DNA from: Nectonema munidae
Taxonomy: Eukaryota; Nematomorpha; Nectonematoida; Nectonematidae
Length of the DNA stretch: 64,000 bases
Assembly: GCA_030549495.1 (NCBI GenBank)
Contig: JAUIRK010000461.1
Coordinates: forward strand, 682,001-746,000
Reading direction: 5' to 3'
In this document: piece after piece, positions 24,406-36,961 of the stretch
How the letters are laid out: the number at the start of each line of letters is the position of its first letter
Position numbering within the stretch: position 1 is the first letter of the stretch
The notes under the pieces: model-generated
What the model was told of the DNA's origin: nothing
Database searches by the model: none
Seen by the model: the letters and a program-made list of their open reading frames with translations, nothing else
Program-made: the position numbers and the translations under genes

Positions 24406-24709
24406 GGTCGACAGACATTTTGCCCCCTGACAAATTGTCTCATAGGCTATTAATTTCATCCATCTTTGCTTATTATATGTGTAAAATTATTAAAAAATTT
24501 TATATTCTTGTTTATTTTATCTCAATTAAATTATTTCAAATTAATCAATTTATCTCTTAATTTTTTAGAATTGTCCATGAGACAAAATGTCTTATGAAAA
24601 TAACGGGGCGAATTATCCATGAAACAAAATGTTTTATGAAAATAATGGGGCGAATTGTCCATGGAATCAACTTTCTTATGAAAATAATGGGGCGAAATGT
24701 CCGAGGACC
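24406..24709. mobile_element. Inverted-repeat element with internal 42-bp tandem repeats
   Basis: The left end GGTCGACAGACATTTTGCCCC matches the right end in reverse (GGTCCTCGGACATTTCGCCCC) at 17 of 21 positions. The right half holds three full 42-bp tandem units starting at 24568, 24610 and 24652 and a partial one at 24694, each with GAATTGTCCATG at its start and GGGGC at its end. No clean target duplication was found. Confidence 0.65.
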
Positions 24710-26235
24710 AAACTAACATAAATCAAAGCATACGAGAAAAGAAAATCATTGCGTTTTTTTGAATATTTCTGTCTAAAAATAAAATTCTGACAGCTGTCAT
24801 AAATAGATCATGTACATTTTTAACAACTGAAACATTTTGTTTCGATACTGTATTTTTTAAATAACCTCAATTGTTAGGAATGAGAGAAAACTCTTTAAAT
24901 TTGCTATCGCATCTGATAGAGATCAATCTTGACAGTATAATTATGAACTATTCTTATAGTAAAATACAAAAATGTTATTGTGTTTGTATAATTTGGAACC
25001 TGTCCTTAACTTTGTTAGATTGTTCTTTAAAAATAGTACTATTTAAAATTTCTTTAACAATATTTTTTCTTTTTAGAAAACTTGTGCAAATTGTCTGGTC
25101 GTTGCTTTGCAATTAAAAAAAAGATCTCGCTTAAAAAAAATTTACTTCCTACTTTTGTATATTGGTTAAAATTTAAATTAATAGATCTTAATTTTTAAAA
25201 ACTGTTAAGCGTTAAATCAGAAAACCATATCATTTTTCAATTGTAAAATGAACAAATTTCTGATAAATTAAAATGAAGAGATATTTTATTAAATACTCTC
25301 CAATAACACTATTTTTTTTATTCTTTTTAAAGTTTAATCATTAACCGGTCTTTTCTCTAACTCGTGATTCTTAATTGATTTAAATAAAAAAATATTAGAA
25401 GCGCTTAAAAATTGATAAATACCTTCATATTTCTTATCCATATTAGTGGATTGATGATTGTGATATTAGAAAATCATTAGTCCACACGTTCTATATCTTT
25501 TTTGAAATACAATATTACATGATTAAACCACTTTTTAGTTCATTGGAAAATGATAGTAGATCTTGCGTGTAGACAAAATACATACTTCTTTCATCGAGTT
25601 ACTATTAGATTTTTTTTTGATTACGCATATGTTTTTTAGTCCCATTCCTTCTAGCTGCTCATCTTTTAAATTTCTTCTTCATCTTTGAAAAAACCATGTG
25701 TTATGTTTTTTTCCAATAAATATTTTATAATTAACATGATTACGAAATGTTGTTACCTAGTGAAGACAATATATGCAAAATATGTAAAAAATTTATATTT
25801 TATATAGCTAATGAATAATGATCATGCTGATAAACTTGTCAAATTAGTTTTCTGAAAAAAAATTATTTTCAGTCGTACATCACCAATTCTATCGACACTT
25901 TTAGTAAATTTAGTGCAAAAATATGTTTTAGGAATAATAAATAAATTTTGATTAACATTTTCTACAACGAATTGGACAAGCTTTTTGGAAGAATATGCGT
26001 TATGTGTTCCAATTATATTATGATTATAAATTTATTAGTGTATCCATCCAAGATAAACACTGTTGTTGGTTATAAGCCAGGGGTTGTCCACGCTTTATTA
26101 AACGAGCAAATTTTTGTAAAAAATATCAAGAGGCACAAAACCTTCAAATGAGTAAATAAAGGTTATCACAAAGTTTTTTTTAATTATTTTCCAAATTAGT
26201 AACTAAATTTTCAAAATTATGTTAGTAATTACGAG
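24710..26235. other. AT-rich intergenic DNA
   Basis: Nothing recognisable; very AT-rich with short open frames only. Confidence 0.4.
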
Positions 26236-27006
26236 CAGGGTTGGGGTCAATTATAATTATAATTGCGTAATTGAAAATTAATTACAATTACACCGTAATT
26301 GAAATTGAAAAAAAATTGGAGACTAATTGAAATTATAATTTGAGCCTTGTAATTGAAAATATAATTGTAATTGAAAAGATAATTGCCAATTTTTTGGTTC
26401 TAGGAGAGTCATCGGCAATCCTAGCACACTTCAATCAATCTTATAGATGACAGTCATGAAGGTTTATCCCCTCTCTCTCTCCCGAACTCTTTCAGCTTAC
26501 CTCTCCTTGCTTCTTTCATGTGTTACTATACTACACATGTGATACAAATAAATAAATTTCCGCTTCACTGTTTACTCAACTGCTACGACTCAAAGGCTTC
26601 TTTTGGCTACATTCATATTCATCAATTCCTGTCTATGTAGAGCAATTATTATTCAGATATTTTTCGTATATTCCTGAGATATTGGTAAAAAATCATAGCC
26701 CTTTTCATTGTTTGAATATTCCTTCCACTTCCATTTGGTGATGATGAGAAAAATTTGTATTGCTACTACACGCGTAGTTGTGAAGAAGCGTTAAGTTCAT
26801 AGAGATAAAGAGAACAACAATTCTTCACATCTGTCATATAAAATGGTACGATCGTCGCACTAGCCATTCGGTACTCGAGTATCCCTGCATCTTTTGCTCC
26901 TGTGGAACGCCTTTTCTCACTCGCTGGCAAAATTATCAGGCCAGGCCGATGCCGTCTGTCCGATTTCAGATTTGAGGAATTAATGTTCTTCAGGTGTAAT
27001 TCTTAG
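26236..27006 (+). mobile_element. Internally deleted hAT element
   Basis: The left end is CAGGGTTGGGGTCAATTATA followed by many TAATTG repeats, a terminus type known from hAT elements. The last 44 codons of a transposase remain at 26875-27006: SSIPASFAPVERLFSLAGKI and then LSDFRFEELMFF, the C-terminal hAT dimerisation domain with its conserved P..S..VER.FS. The body between is missing. No 3' terminus is seen, because the sequence runs directly into an unrelated minus-strand coding relic. Confidence 0.75.
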
Positions 27007-28013
27007 CTGGAGTGATTTTTAATAAAACTTTCATGAAAAAGTGTTCAGATCTTGTCTTACAAGAAAGAATGCCAAGGTAAAGATTTCTTTGTGGATTGAC
27101 TAAACCAACCACTTGGTACTCTTGATTTTTTATTTTCTTGCGATCAAAGTGCAAACAAAATTTTTCATTATTAATAAAACAAGAAAGTTTGTTTTTAATT
27201 TTCAATGAAGTTATCAACTGACGCCATATGCCTGTTTGCAATGGTGTGGCAACATTCATCCCCTTATCAAACAAATTCTTTAAACAGTGGCGGTTTTTCT
27301 TGTGGATAAATTTACTTCTGAACATAATTTGACTGCAGTCTTGGTTGTTTGATATTTTTAAAAGAAACAAGTTTCTCTTCAAAACATGAAAGTATCTGAT
27401 TCTTCTGCATCTGTATCATTAAAATGATAAGATTGAAACTCCGCTGATGATGTTTTCTTTTCGCTTAGAAGGATGGAATTCTGACAAAGGCGCAATTTTT
27501 TTGTTTTATATCCAATTTGCCCTTTAGAATAAATTTGCTGTAAGTAAAAATCTTTGTCTGTTTTACAGAGCCACACGCCAGTTTTTTTTAGTTATATCAA
27601 AAACAGAAGAGATTTTTTTCATACTCTTCATTATGTCTTTTTTTGTAATTTTCAAATTTTTCTATTAACCGATTTAAGACTAAGCAAAGCAGATGATATC
27701 TAAAAAAAACGGAGACGATTTATATTCAAAATCATTGAAAAAAGCAGACGAAGATGAAATTACTTATGTTCCAAAATAGGAACATTGGTCGTAAATGGGT
27801 TAATTAATTTATTTTTGAAACAACTTGTTGCTTAGATATATAGGGAAAATTAAACTTCAACCAAAGATTTGATAATTCTTCTGAAATTTTCTTTACTCGC
27901 TTAGATTTACTTTTTATTTGATGAAAAATTCCTAAAAATCTTCCAACAATATTCTTATTTAGAGGAAGCTTACACATTGAATTAAGTTCTTCTTTGATTT
28001 CGGGAATTTTCAA
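27007..28013 (-). pseudogene. Decayed coding region of unrecognised family
   Basis: Minus-strand reading frames extend through this kilobase. The upper part (28013-27804) resembles a motif I recall from many arthropod predicted proteins of unknown function: a helix such as GRFLGIFHQIKSKS followed by SNLWLKFNFPYISKQQVVSKI. The lower part (27382-27007) is basic and lysine-rich with no recognised domain. The two parts are separated by a piggyBac-type MITE. The region is broken in several places. It could be a mobile-element open reading frame or a dead host gene; I do not assign a function. Confidence 0.4.
27665..27803. mobile_element. piggyBac-type MITE, copy 2
   Basis: This 139-bp element has TTAA at both ends. 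The left end TTAACCGATTTAAGACTAAGC matches copy 1 (14019-14120), and the right end GGAACATTGGTCGTAAATGG is the same as copy 1. The middle is longer than in copy 1 and diverged. It sits inside the decayed coding region. Confidence 0.88.
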
Positions 28014-28110
28014 ACCAGGGCCCGCGCTCTCTATTTATTTTGGGGGCTTGAGCCCCCCCCCCCCCCATTTTTGACCTGAGCCCCCTTCACCCCACTGAAT
28101 TTTCCCAGCC
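28014..28110. repeat. C/G-run-rich fragment, possibly a hAT-type MITE end
   Basis: CAGGGCCCGCGCTCTC is followed by GGGGGCTTGAGCCCCCCC. Such CAGGG starts followed by poly-G and poly-C runs recur in the confirmed hAT MITEs of this window (12849, 51955), but no partner end or duplication was found here. Confidence 0.3.
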
Positions 28111-28599
28111 TCTCCACTCAATTTTTCAAACTTAAATAAGTTTTAAAAGAATTACATCCGATAAAGTGCGCTTGCAAAGAAGTCTTTTCTTTGTACATTG
28201 GTAATTTCAATAAATATATTATAAAATTGACTAGAGTATTTTTTGAGTATTAAGCTACTCTAACAATAGGAATCAGCACTGCATCCTGTGAGAGAAGTTT
28301 TTTGACCCTTAAAAGAGTTTTCGAGTTTTTGAACTATTTCAACGAAAAGTCAAGAAAGCTGAATGTTTGACATGTAAATTGCTTTATTACTCTAAAAATG
28401 ATATATTGTTAATAAAATGATTTTCTTTCACTTTGTTTTATAATAGTTAATTATACTCATCACCTTATTTTATGACCTTCTTTAGCTCTTGTTTTCGATG
28501 TTGATCGAATTTGCTTCTAGAAAGGAAAATTTTATAGTGTGTATTTTCATAATGTATAGTTTCAGCCCTCTTTTTATTCAGCAAGCCATTAGGGGTAAT

Positions 28600-29830
28600 A
28601 ACTATAGTTGTAGAACCGGATGATCCTCAATTCCTGACCAATCAAGAATTGGACAAACTCGTGTGACCAATTTCCGCCACTAGTAAACCTTGGAAGGAAA
28701 CTGGCATTTCTGAACATCCAACGGCCCTCAATTCCTTTCCAATCAGGAGTTGGGCGAACTCTTAGGACCGGTCCTTATTCCCAGGTCAGCCTCATCTCCC
28801 CTAGGGGATCAAGATAGAGACCATCATGGCTTTATCTCAAACCCGGATCTAGACTAGTTGCTAGGCCCTGAAGGTGAGGAAATCCCGTTGGTACCAGATC
28901 TAGATCTGCTTATACCTGGATTGGGAGAATCACCACATGAGATGTTAAATTTCTTAAACTGATAGCTACAAAATAAAAACCTCCATTCTCCAGAGGAATG
29001 GCGAAGAATTCTTACCACAAAATTCTCAGGAAATGACAAGGAGGTGATACAAGATGATGGGGATCATGCCGACTTGTTGAGGAGCAAAGGTGAAACAATC
29101 CCCCTTAAAATTGGAGAGCAGTCCCTAGAAGAACCTCCCGAAGACCGCTCCTTCGCCCCACCCCCCCCCTCACCCCCCTCCTAGCCAAAAAAGGGAACTA
29201 AGCTTACTAGAAACAGGCAGAGTCCATTCTGAATCTGGCTACCCTGAATGAAACGATTGGAATTCCACAGATCTATGGAATTGCCAAAGTAAACCTTTTC
29301 GATCACAAACTCACGTTTCTTAGTCCCTATGGACCTTAAGAGGAAAAATGTGAGCCGAATCCTCGAGGAAAGCTACATTTCCGTAATCTGTTCCAAAAAG
29401 ACATTTGTAAGTTTTTCAAACTCTTTCCCAAAAAATCAAAAGGCATTTATTTCGAAAATTGTAATTCCGAAATTAGAAGAAAATTATCTATAACAATTGA
29501 GGCACCAAGAATAGTGAGCCTTTTTTTATTGTCCCGGACGCGAATGGAACCTCTAGGTAGGTAGCAAACCTGGTAGCCTTCACGTGAGAACTATTCAAGA
29601 TACCGTCATTAAAATTGGTATCTCCTTTCAAATTGAAATAATTGAAATGGACAGTGCCTTGACCTCTAGGATGCATTTTACAGAATTCGTATCTATAGGG
29701 ATGGGCAACCTCTATTCACTATTAGAGATAGGCCCTATCATAACTTTGCCTTTGATCGCCTACCGATGTGAGCTAATTTCCCTTGCCAGTTAATCTCTGA
29801 TGTAAATTCCATGGAAAATCTCTGAAGTAA
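28600..29830 (+). mobile_element. Retrotransposon fossil (LTR-kin or DIRS-like)
   Basis: This block is clearly less AT-rich than its surroundings. Its upstream part has a proline- and acid-rich, gag-like composition. The downstream part (about 29500-29800) carries residues typical of the fingers and palm of a retroelement reverse transcriptase of the LTR/DIRS kind, unlike the LINE copies elsewhere in the window. It is broken in many places, truncated, and shows no long terminal repeats, so it is an old fossil. A partial duplication of about 60 bp (about 28625 and 28725) lies near its start. The exact family is not resolved. Confidence 0.5.
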
Positions 29831-30345
29831 GTTTTTACACTTTGTGCATAAGCCTCTCTTTCTCTAGGTGGCCCATCTTCCTTTGTGTTACATTTTCTCA
29901 CTCACCAAAGTGTGACATTTACGCTAATATTACAACTCTGGGAAACAATTTATAAAAAAGATGAAGAAGTTTAAAAGCTTCATAGTAACTCACTCTAGTG
30001 TAACCGTTCTTATGAAGAAAAAATAAATTTTAACTAGGGGTGTGTAAACTTTTTCAAACGCAAGTATAATTTTGGAAAATATCTGAGCATCTGGGCCATT
30101 TACTCAAAGTGATCTTGATTCTCCTGGGTTAAGTAACGTAAATTAATTCGCTTATAACATTCTTACTAATTTCAAATTATAATAGTAAAAAATTTATGAA
30201 CCTAATATCATAAAAATGTGAAGAAGCAAAAATAAATTATTTAAAAAACATTAAAAAAAGCATCATTATTATTAAGAAAAGATATCGAAAGATTAATACA
30301 AGACAGTTAAAATATTAAGGTTAGCAGCCCACAAAAAATGACCGC
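29831..30345. other. AT-rich intergenic DNA
   Basis: Nothing recognised. A weak hAT-like phrase (GGGGTGTGTAAACTTTTTC at about 30038) lacks a partner. Confidence 0.35.
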
Positions 30346-30742
30346 TTAACCCATTAATGACCAACCTCTAGCATATGAGTTTTGAGCTAATTTATGATAG
30401 TTTTATGTAAACAGAACTCAATTACACTATTCATAACATTCTAGAACGTATATATAATTTTTTAGAGCAAAAAAATAAATCATAACCAAAAAGTTATATT
30501 GTCGTTAAAGGGAGCATATCATTTTATTGATGATGTGCTTCATATATAATATATAAAAGTAAATTGAAAAGAAACTCAAGGGGAAACTTAAAAAAGTAAA
30601 ATATACACATGTTTATGAACCTGAAAAAGTGGACTCAGTGAAACTGAAAGCTGAGATTGGAAATAATGAAGAGAGCAAATACCAACCTCCGAACCTTAAA
30701 ACTAAAGATGGAGTATTGTCAGTTTGAAAAAAAGAAGAGTGT

Positions 30743-32516
30743 CTATTTTTTTATTGTAGCAAGAAACAAGATGAAAAAAGATTCAACAAATTTATTAAAA
30801 AACTTTATTTTGAATGAAAAGCTGTGAACAATGCATATGTAGAGCCACGTTACACTTGGTGCATCTTTTTTTAGTACCTTTTTTACAAAACACACATATT
30901 TTTTGAGTAGGAAGATTGCCAAAGTCATGGTCTTTTTGATCAAGTCTAATGTCATTGCTAACTTTATTTGTAAAAAAAGGAATTTGAATTTTGTTTGCAG
31001 AATTTTGCAGAAGATATGTGTTAACAATTTCACGTATGAACCCAAGTTGATCCAGAGGTTTATCTTTATACAGACAACTTTTTTGTACAAAAACCAAGAA
31101 TTTTGTAGCGATGCGTGAAATAAAAATCGGAAGAAAGGCCACCACCACTTCTTTAAACGTATGCTCATTTGGTATTGTGTAACATTTTGATTTGATCTGT
31201 CCACTCCACCCATCAATTTGTTATATTCTGCTATACCATTTGGTTGTTGTATGTATATAATTTTTTTGTTGAAGAGCACCATCTTTTAATTTTTTTATTG
31301 GCTTTACTCCTAGGCAGGTGGATGCAAGATTCACTACGTTATTATCCCTCCAGGTTATAACAATTATTTTAGAACTTGCGTCATAGCGATAATCAAAATT
31401 ACCTCTTTTTTTTTAAGTAAGCATTTTTTATTAAGAATTGGACATTTCTGCAACCTATCACTTCTTATTACACCTGTGGCGTGAAATCCCTTCTTTCTTA
31501 GAAGTTCGAACAAATGCAAGGAGCAGAAGTAATTATCCATTATCAGGTGGTAATTACTTTGTGGTAAAAGATTAGCGAATTTCATTACCACACTACCTCC
31601 TATTCCTAATTCTTTGTTATATACTTCAGATTTACCCGCATATGGTGAAATAGAAATAATGTAGCCATCTGAAGTGCACATTGTCCACGTCTTATACCCG
31701 AATCTAATAGGCTTTCCTTTCATAAATTGTTTAGAAGGATGCTTGCCGTAATATTCAATCATGGATTCATCAATACTAATATTTTTCGATTCAGGCATAT
31801 AACGTAAAAAACGAAGGTTTATTTTGTCATAAAAAGGCTTTATTTTTGCCAACTTATTACCGCATTCTAGGCACTGGTTATCAGCTAAATGAATATAGCT
31901 AAGAATTTTCTCAAAGCGATTACGACTAAATGCTTTAGCTATCGCTATGTTATGTATATCGTCTTTTTGCTCCCAAAACATTCTAGTTCTGCAAACTGGG
32001 CTGTAACCACTTATCATAAGAACACTTAAAAAAGCTTCAACTCAGATTTATCCATACTAAAATTTAAATCCCCCTTATCCCTTTTAGCATACAAGATTGT
32101 CTGTTGTAGAATAAATTCCATAATTTCATCATCAAAAAAAGCTCAAAATATTTTACTGGGGAAAATGAGTTTATATCATCTAGAGAGGCTTGAATGCGGG
32201 AATCGTTATTACACAATATACTTTTTATGTCAATTTTTTTCCATTTTCTTGAGTCTGGAGTTCTTTTATCTATCATAGTATCATCTTCATCGCCGCATAA
32301 CTCCTTCGAACCATCGATATTATTTAAAACCAAACTTGCACTAGCATTCAATTGTTTTCCCGAAAGGTTGTCGATTGAAAGTTCATAATCTTCATCACCA
32401 CTGTCAACATCGCTTATGTATGAATTTTCTGGAGGACAAATGTAAATTTGAGCAGAAGAAAATTCACTATCAGTCAAAAATGATATGGCTTCATTCACAT
32501 TCATATTCTGAAACAT
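30743..32516 (-). pseudogene. piggyBac transposase pseudogene 1
   Basis: The coding remnant runs over three frames: an acidic N-terminal region (32516-32064, ending in the PDSRKW..DI pattern of PGBD proteins), the core (32017-31364) and the C-terminus (31282-30795). The three catalytic aspartates of the piggyBac DDD site can all be placed: SIDESMIEYY (D at 31771-31769), LIMDNYF (D at 31537-31535) and GGVDRSNQ (D at 31201-31199). The C-terminal end has a cysteine-rich cluster CVFCKKGTKKRCTKC..LHMHC, the zinc-binding domain of this family that helps target DNA. Frameshifts at about 32050-32110, 31370 and 31150 show that the copy is dead, but residues are well preserved, suggesting modest age. 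Confidence 0.92.
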
Positions 32517-32566
32517 TTATTAGTATAAAAACTCTCGTTATAACCTTACTACACACGGACATAACA

Positions 32567-32748
<182 letters not shown>

Positions 32749-33968
32749 CATTCTATTCTCTTTTACATAAATACACACACATACATATAGACGAGCAAAA
32801 AATTGGTATACTTACGAAAAAAGAAATTAAAAAGAAAATTTAGATTCAGAAATTCAGTGAATGTTTCAGAAAAGTAAAAAGAAATAAAGAAAATTGAAAA
32901 AGATCGAGGTAGTCGTAATCGAATACGGATCAAAAGGCAGTGCAGTAATTTTGGCCTTGAAAGATACTTTACGTTTTGTATCACATCAATATTACTGTCG
33001 CATTTGGAACTTCAAAATAAAAATTTAAACAATATTCTGTACAAAGAACAAATGATAAACAAACGATAAACTTTTCTTCTAGAAAAACTCCATTACATTA
33101 TTGTTTACATTGATTATGTGCAATCAAGGTCACATAGTTACTGCGTAAATTTATACGGTAATGAAGCCTGCACTTAAAAATGGTATATTAGGATCTTGTT
33201 GTAACGAGTTTTATTGTCGATTGGCCAGATAAAAGTGAACACAGAGATTTTTTCGGAAATTACATAATTGACCTTGATTATGTAGTCTTTTGTGACAATA
33301 TAACTTAAAAGTTATATTTTATTTTGTTGATTCAAAGAACTCCAAAAATATTTTTTTTAATTCTGAGTTTTAGGTTCTCCTTATTACACTCTAATTTAGT
33401 TATAAAGATTGCATCGAGGCTTAATGTCTGCTTTATCGTGCCATAGTTTTGGTACTGGTAAAATAGTAATTATTTTGTAACTGGTTTTCATACTGGAGCT
33501 CATTATTTCTATTTTGAAGATATGTGCCCCAATAAATCAACAGGTTTATTTAACAAAACTGTCATTAAGGTCTTTAGATTAAAAAATATATGAAAAAACG
33601 TTTTTGTGTTAAGAAATTTTATAGTAAAAAAAACATAACTTTTAAGTTAGGATGTCATTAATGGGTTAATCGGGAGCAATTTAAAAATAAGAAACGGTCA
33701 TCACTCTAAAAATGATAAATTAACTGAAAAAAAAATTAATAATAACTTTTATTTAGAATAGAATCAACTTAAAATGAAAGATATTGAAGGAGTTTTGTTG
33801 ATTCAAAATGTTAAAATCTTTGTTGAACCGCCGCTCCAATTATATTTTTAATTGGTGGCTTCAATTTGAGCCATCCAGTCTTTTTGAAGTAATCCAAGAC
33901 TTCCCAAACTGTTTGTTTTTCGTAAGGATTGAAAATTATAAGTTCTTAAAATTGGTTCTATACATTAC

Positions 33969-34025
33969 CTGCAGGGGCGCACCGGGGGGGGGGGGCGAAA
34001 ATGATCTTCGCCCTACAATAATTTT
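33969..34025. mobile_element. hAT-like terminus fragment
   Basis: GCAGGGGCGCACCGG is followed by a G run and CGAAAATGATCTTCGCCC. It shares the CAGGGGCGCAC start with the terminus at 22637. No partner end was located. Confidence 0.4.
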
Positions 34026-34040
34026 CTTTAAGTAAGATTT

Positions 34041-34437
34041 GCTGCTTTTTTATAAAACATGTATGATGATCGCATTATAGGATGTAATGTTCATTCGAAT
34101 ACATGATAATGTAAGGATAAGAGAATAAAAGAGGGAATGCAGACTTTCAAGTCCATCATGCCAAGCTGCTCTGAAATTCCTATCGTAAATATTTTACAAA
34201 CGATGTGTGAGAGCTATATAATAATAATAATAATAATTGATTGTTTCAATATGCACACAATAAGTAAGCAATGTTTCACAGTGTCTCCTTGTAGTATTTT
34301 TGAGCAAACATATGTTGATTATCCACTGGATTTTCTCCTCTTCTTATGTCACTGATTCTATTTCTCTTTCTGTCTTCTCTGTTTTTCTCTTCCGCTTTCT
34401 TTGCTAAAACTCAATCACTCAAGCTCTCTTCTCTTGT
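34041..34437 (+). repeat. Dispersed repeat copy A, interrupted by piggyBac 2
   Basis: This block closely matches 38678-39130 (shared stretches such as ATTATAGGATGTAATG and AGAGGGAATGCAGACTTTC). The match stops at the TTAA where piggyBac transposon 2 begins, indicating insertion into this repeat. It is non-coding and CTCT-rich at its 3' end. Confidence 0.85.
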
Positions 34438-35212
34438 TTAACCCTTTCAGGCATAATGGGACACTGGTGTCCCAAACAAAAAAATGAGCAAATTACTTGC
34501 ACGTTAACTCAACTTTTTAGTAATATAACCTTTATTTCAATTTAATTATATCAAAATTTTGAATTTTTTTTCAAATTTTTCTCTCAAAATTGTTTATAAA
34601 GTGGACAAAAATATGAACTATTAAGTGATACCATTAAATTTATACAACACGCTAAGTATTCGGTATTTTGATGAAAATTTTTTAAAACAAGTTTTTTCAA
34701 ATGTATTCTTTATAGAATCATCAATTTTACCTGAAAATTCTTTTTTAATTAGCTATTTTTTTTTTTACTTTTTTGTTTGGGACTTCAGTGTCCCATTATG
34801 CCTTTGTTGAACAATTATAAATGTCCATATAATAAGATACATAAATACAAATTTTTATAAGATGTGAATAGAGATTACATCCAAAGACACAAAAAATAAT
34901 AGATACATATTTCAAAATTTGACAGCTATCATAATCTTTTTTTCTCTTGCCTGTGTGAGAGTAGATATCAGCAGTTTAAAAAATTTTAGCTGTCAAATGT
35001 GCTGATATATGTGTTTTCTATATTTTGTGTCTCTGTATTGAATCCCGTGGAACATGCACGACTTGTTAGCAACACACATCACAGATGTTAATGCAGAAGA
35101 GAATCTATCATTTATAGTAGACTAATTTTCGCAATTCTAAAAAAGGGAGTAGATAAAACTGAAGTGTTCATATTTTTAACTTCATCACCAAGTTTTACTT
35201 TTTATCCTTCTT

Positions 35213-36883
35213 ATGTCTCTGAAAAGTAAAATATACCATAATGGAAGAGAATTGACAATAAGTAAAAAAGATATAACTGAAATTATCTACGCTGAAAACT
35301 CAGAAGATGAATTTTTAAAGTTGGACAATGATGATATTCAAGCTCTGATATCTGGTGATGAAGCAAGATGTTGCTCAGTAAGAATTTCCAATAATGAAGC
35401 ATTTCTCCAAGATGAAGAAGAAGAGAAAAATCCTGAAATTGAATGAACTGCAATAATTCGAAATGCGTGTGCTCCATCTGTAGAAAATCCTATTGAATAA
35501 ATTTTTGGATTCATTTTCACAACTGTTAGATTCTTCTCATGACGAATTTTTTGTGTTCAAAAGAGTAACAAATTTTGATATATTATTAAAAGATATAATT
35601 TTAGTAGAAATTCAAAGATATGCTGAACAGAAAGGTCATGTTTTTTCAACCAATGAGCATGAAATTTCTGCTTTTATTGGGATGCATCTTGTGTTTGGTT
35701 TTCATAGGCTTCCGACCATAAGAAACTATTAGTCTAGGAACAAAAGTTTAAATGTAAGCTATATTTCAAATATCATGACAGTAAATTTACTGAAATCAAA
35801 CGTTATTTTCATTTCAATAAACAATGATAAAATGGATGGTGATAGGGCTTATAAAGTGAGGCCGATTTTCAAACATTATAATACTGCTTTTGGAAAGATA
35901 TTTTATTCAGAAAAAAATCAGTCAATTGAAAGAATGATAAAATTTAAAGGCAATTGTAGTATGAAACAGTATGATAAAGCAAAACCTATTAAGTGGGGTT
36001 TCAAATGTTGGGTCAGAGCTGGTATTACAGGTTTCGTTTATCAAATAGAACCCTACGTTGGTAGAGAAAAAGACATCGAGCATTCTTTAGGCGAAAATGT
36101 AATGCGGTTATCACAGAAAGTTTTGCACACAGATTGTCATCTGTATTTCGACAGTTTTTTTACTACTGTCAATCTTATGAAAATGTTGCATGATAAAGGT
36201 ATTATGGCGACTGGCATTATACGTGAAAATAGATAACTACTCCCAAGCGATTTGAAAAATGATAAAGATTTGAAAAAAGGTGAAGCTGACTGTCATCAAA
36301 CAGCTGATCGTAAAATCAATATTTGTAAATGGTTCGACACTCGTGGAATCACAGTGCTATCAAACTTTATGAAGCCAACAGGTATGAAGCTCAGAAAAAA
36401 AGAAAGCGTGGAGAAGGAGATGGCTTTATTCAAACAATACCTACTATGATCTCAAATTACAATATTTATATGGGAGGAGTAGACTTGTCCAATCAATACA
36501 AAAGCTATTACAATTATGATCATAGATCAACACATAAGTATTACCTAAGAATTTTTTTTGATTTGTTTGAAACATCTCTCATAAATTCTTATTTGGTTTT
36601 CAAAAAGTTAAATACTGAATATAGTCAATCGTTTATAGAATTTAAGCAGGTTATTGCTACGCGATTGATAAACAACTTTACATCTAGAAAGTACCCTTCT
36701 TATTCCACCTCAAAAGAAAAAGATTTCCTTCATCTTCCTAATTTCAGTGAGAGAAGACAAAGATGTCAATTTTGTTGTAAAAATAAAAGAGAAAGCAGAA
36801 CATTCATTTTTTGTGGAGCCTGTGAAAAGTTTCTCTGTGTACAAAAAGATAGAAACTGTTTTTTGAACTTTCATTTAGAATTA
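35213..36883 (+). pseudogene. piggyBac transposase pseudogene 2
   Basis: It starts at 35213 with a short acidic N-terminal region (to about 35443), then passes into other frames. The core (35775-36233) reads QSIERMIKFKGNCSMKQY where relatives have SIDERM or SVDERM: the first catalytic Asp is missing by what looks like an in-frame 3-base loss at about 35928. The second Asp (LYFDSFFTT, 36150-36152) and third Asp (MGGVDLSNQ, 36482-36484) remain. The C-terminus (36329-36883) ends in a cysteine-rich zinc-binding segment with CQFCC and CGACEKFLC. Two or more frameshifts and early stops also break it. It encodes no active enzyme as it stands. Confidence 0.92.
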
Positions 36884-36961
36884 TGATTTTATAAACTAAA
36901 AACAAGTTTTTTCAATAAAGTATTTGGTAAAAAATATCTCCTAGATAAAAAAAAGCGTAAT

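Noticed and set aside
24531-24719. Minus-strand frame with repeated HYFHK units
   Set aside because: It is the translation of the 42-bp tandem repeat (42 is a multiple of 3), not a repeat protein.
30017-30060. hAT-like phrase GGGGTGTGTAAACTTTTTC
   Set aside because: No partner end, no duplication and no coding remnant nearby, so too weak to list as an element.
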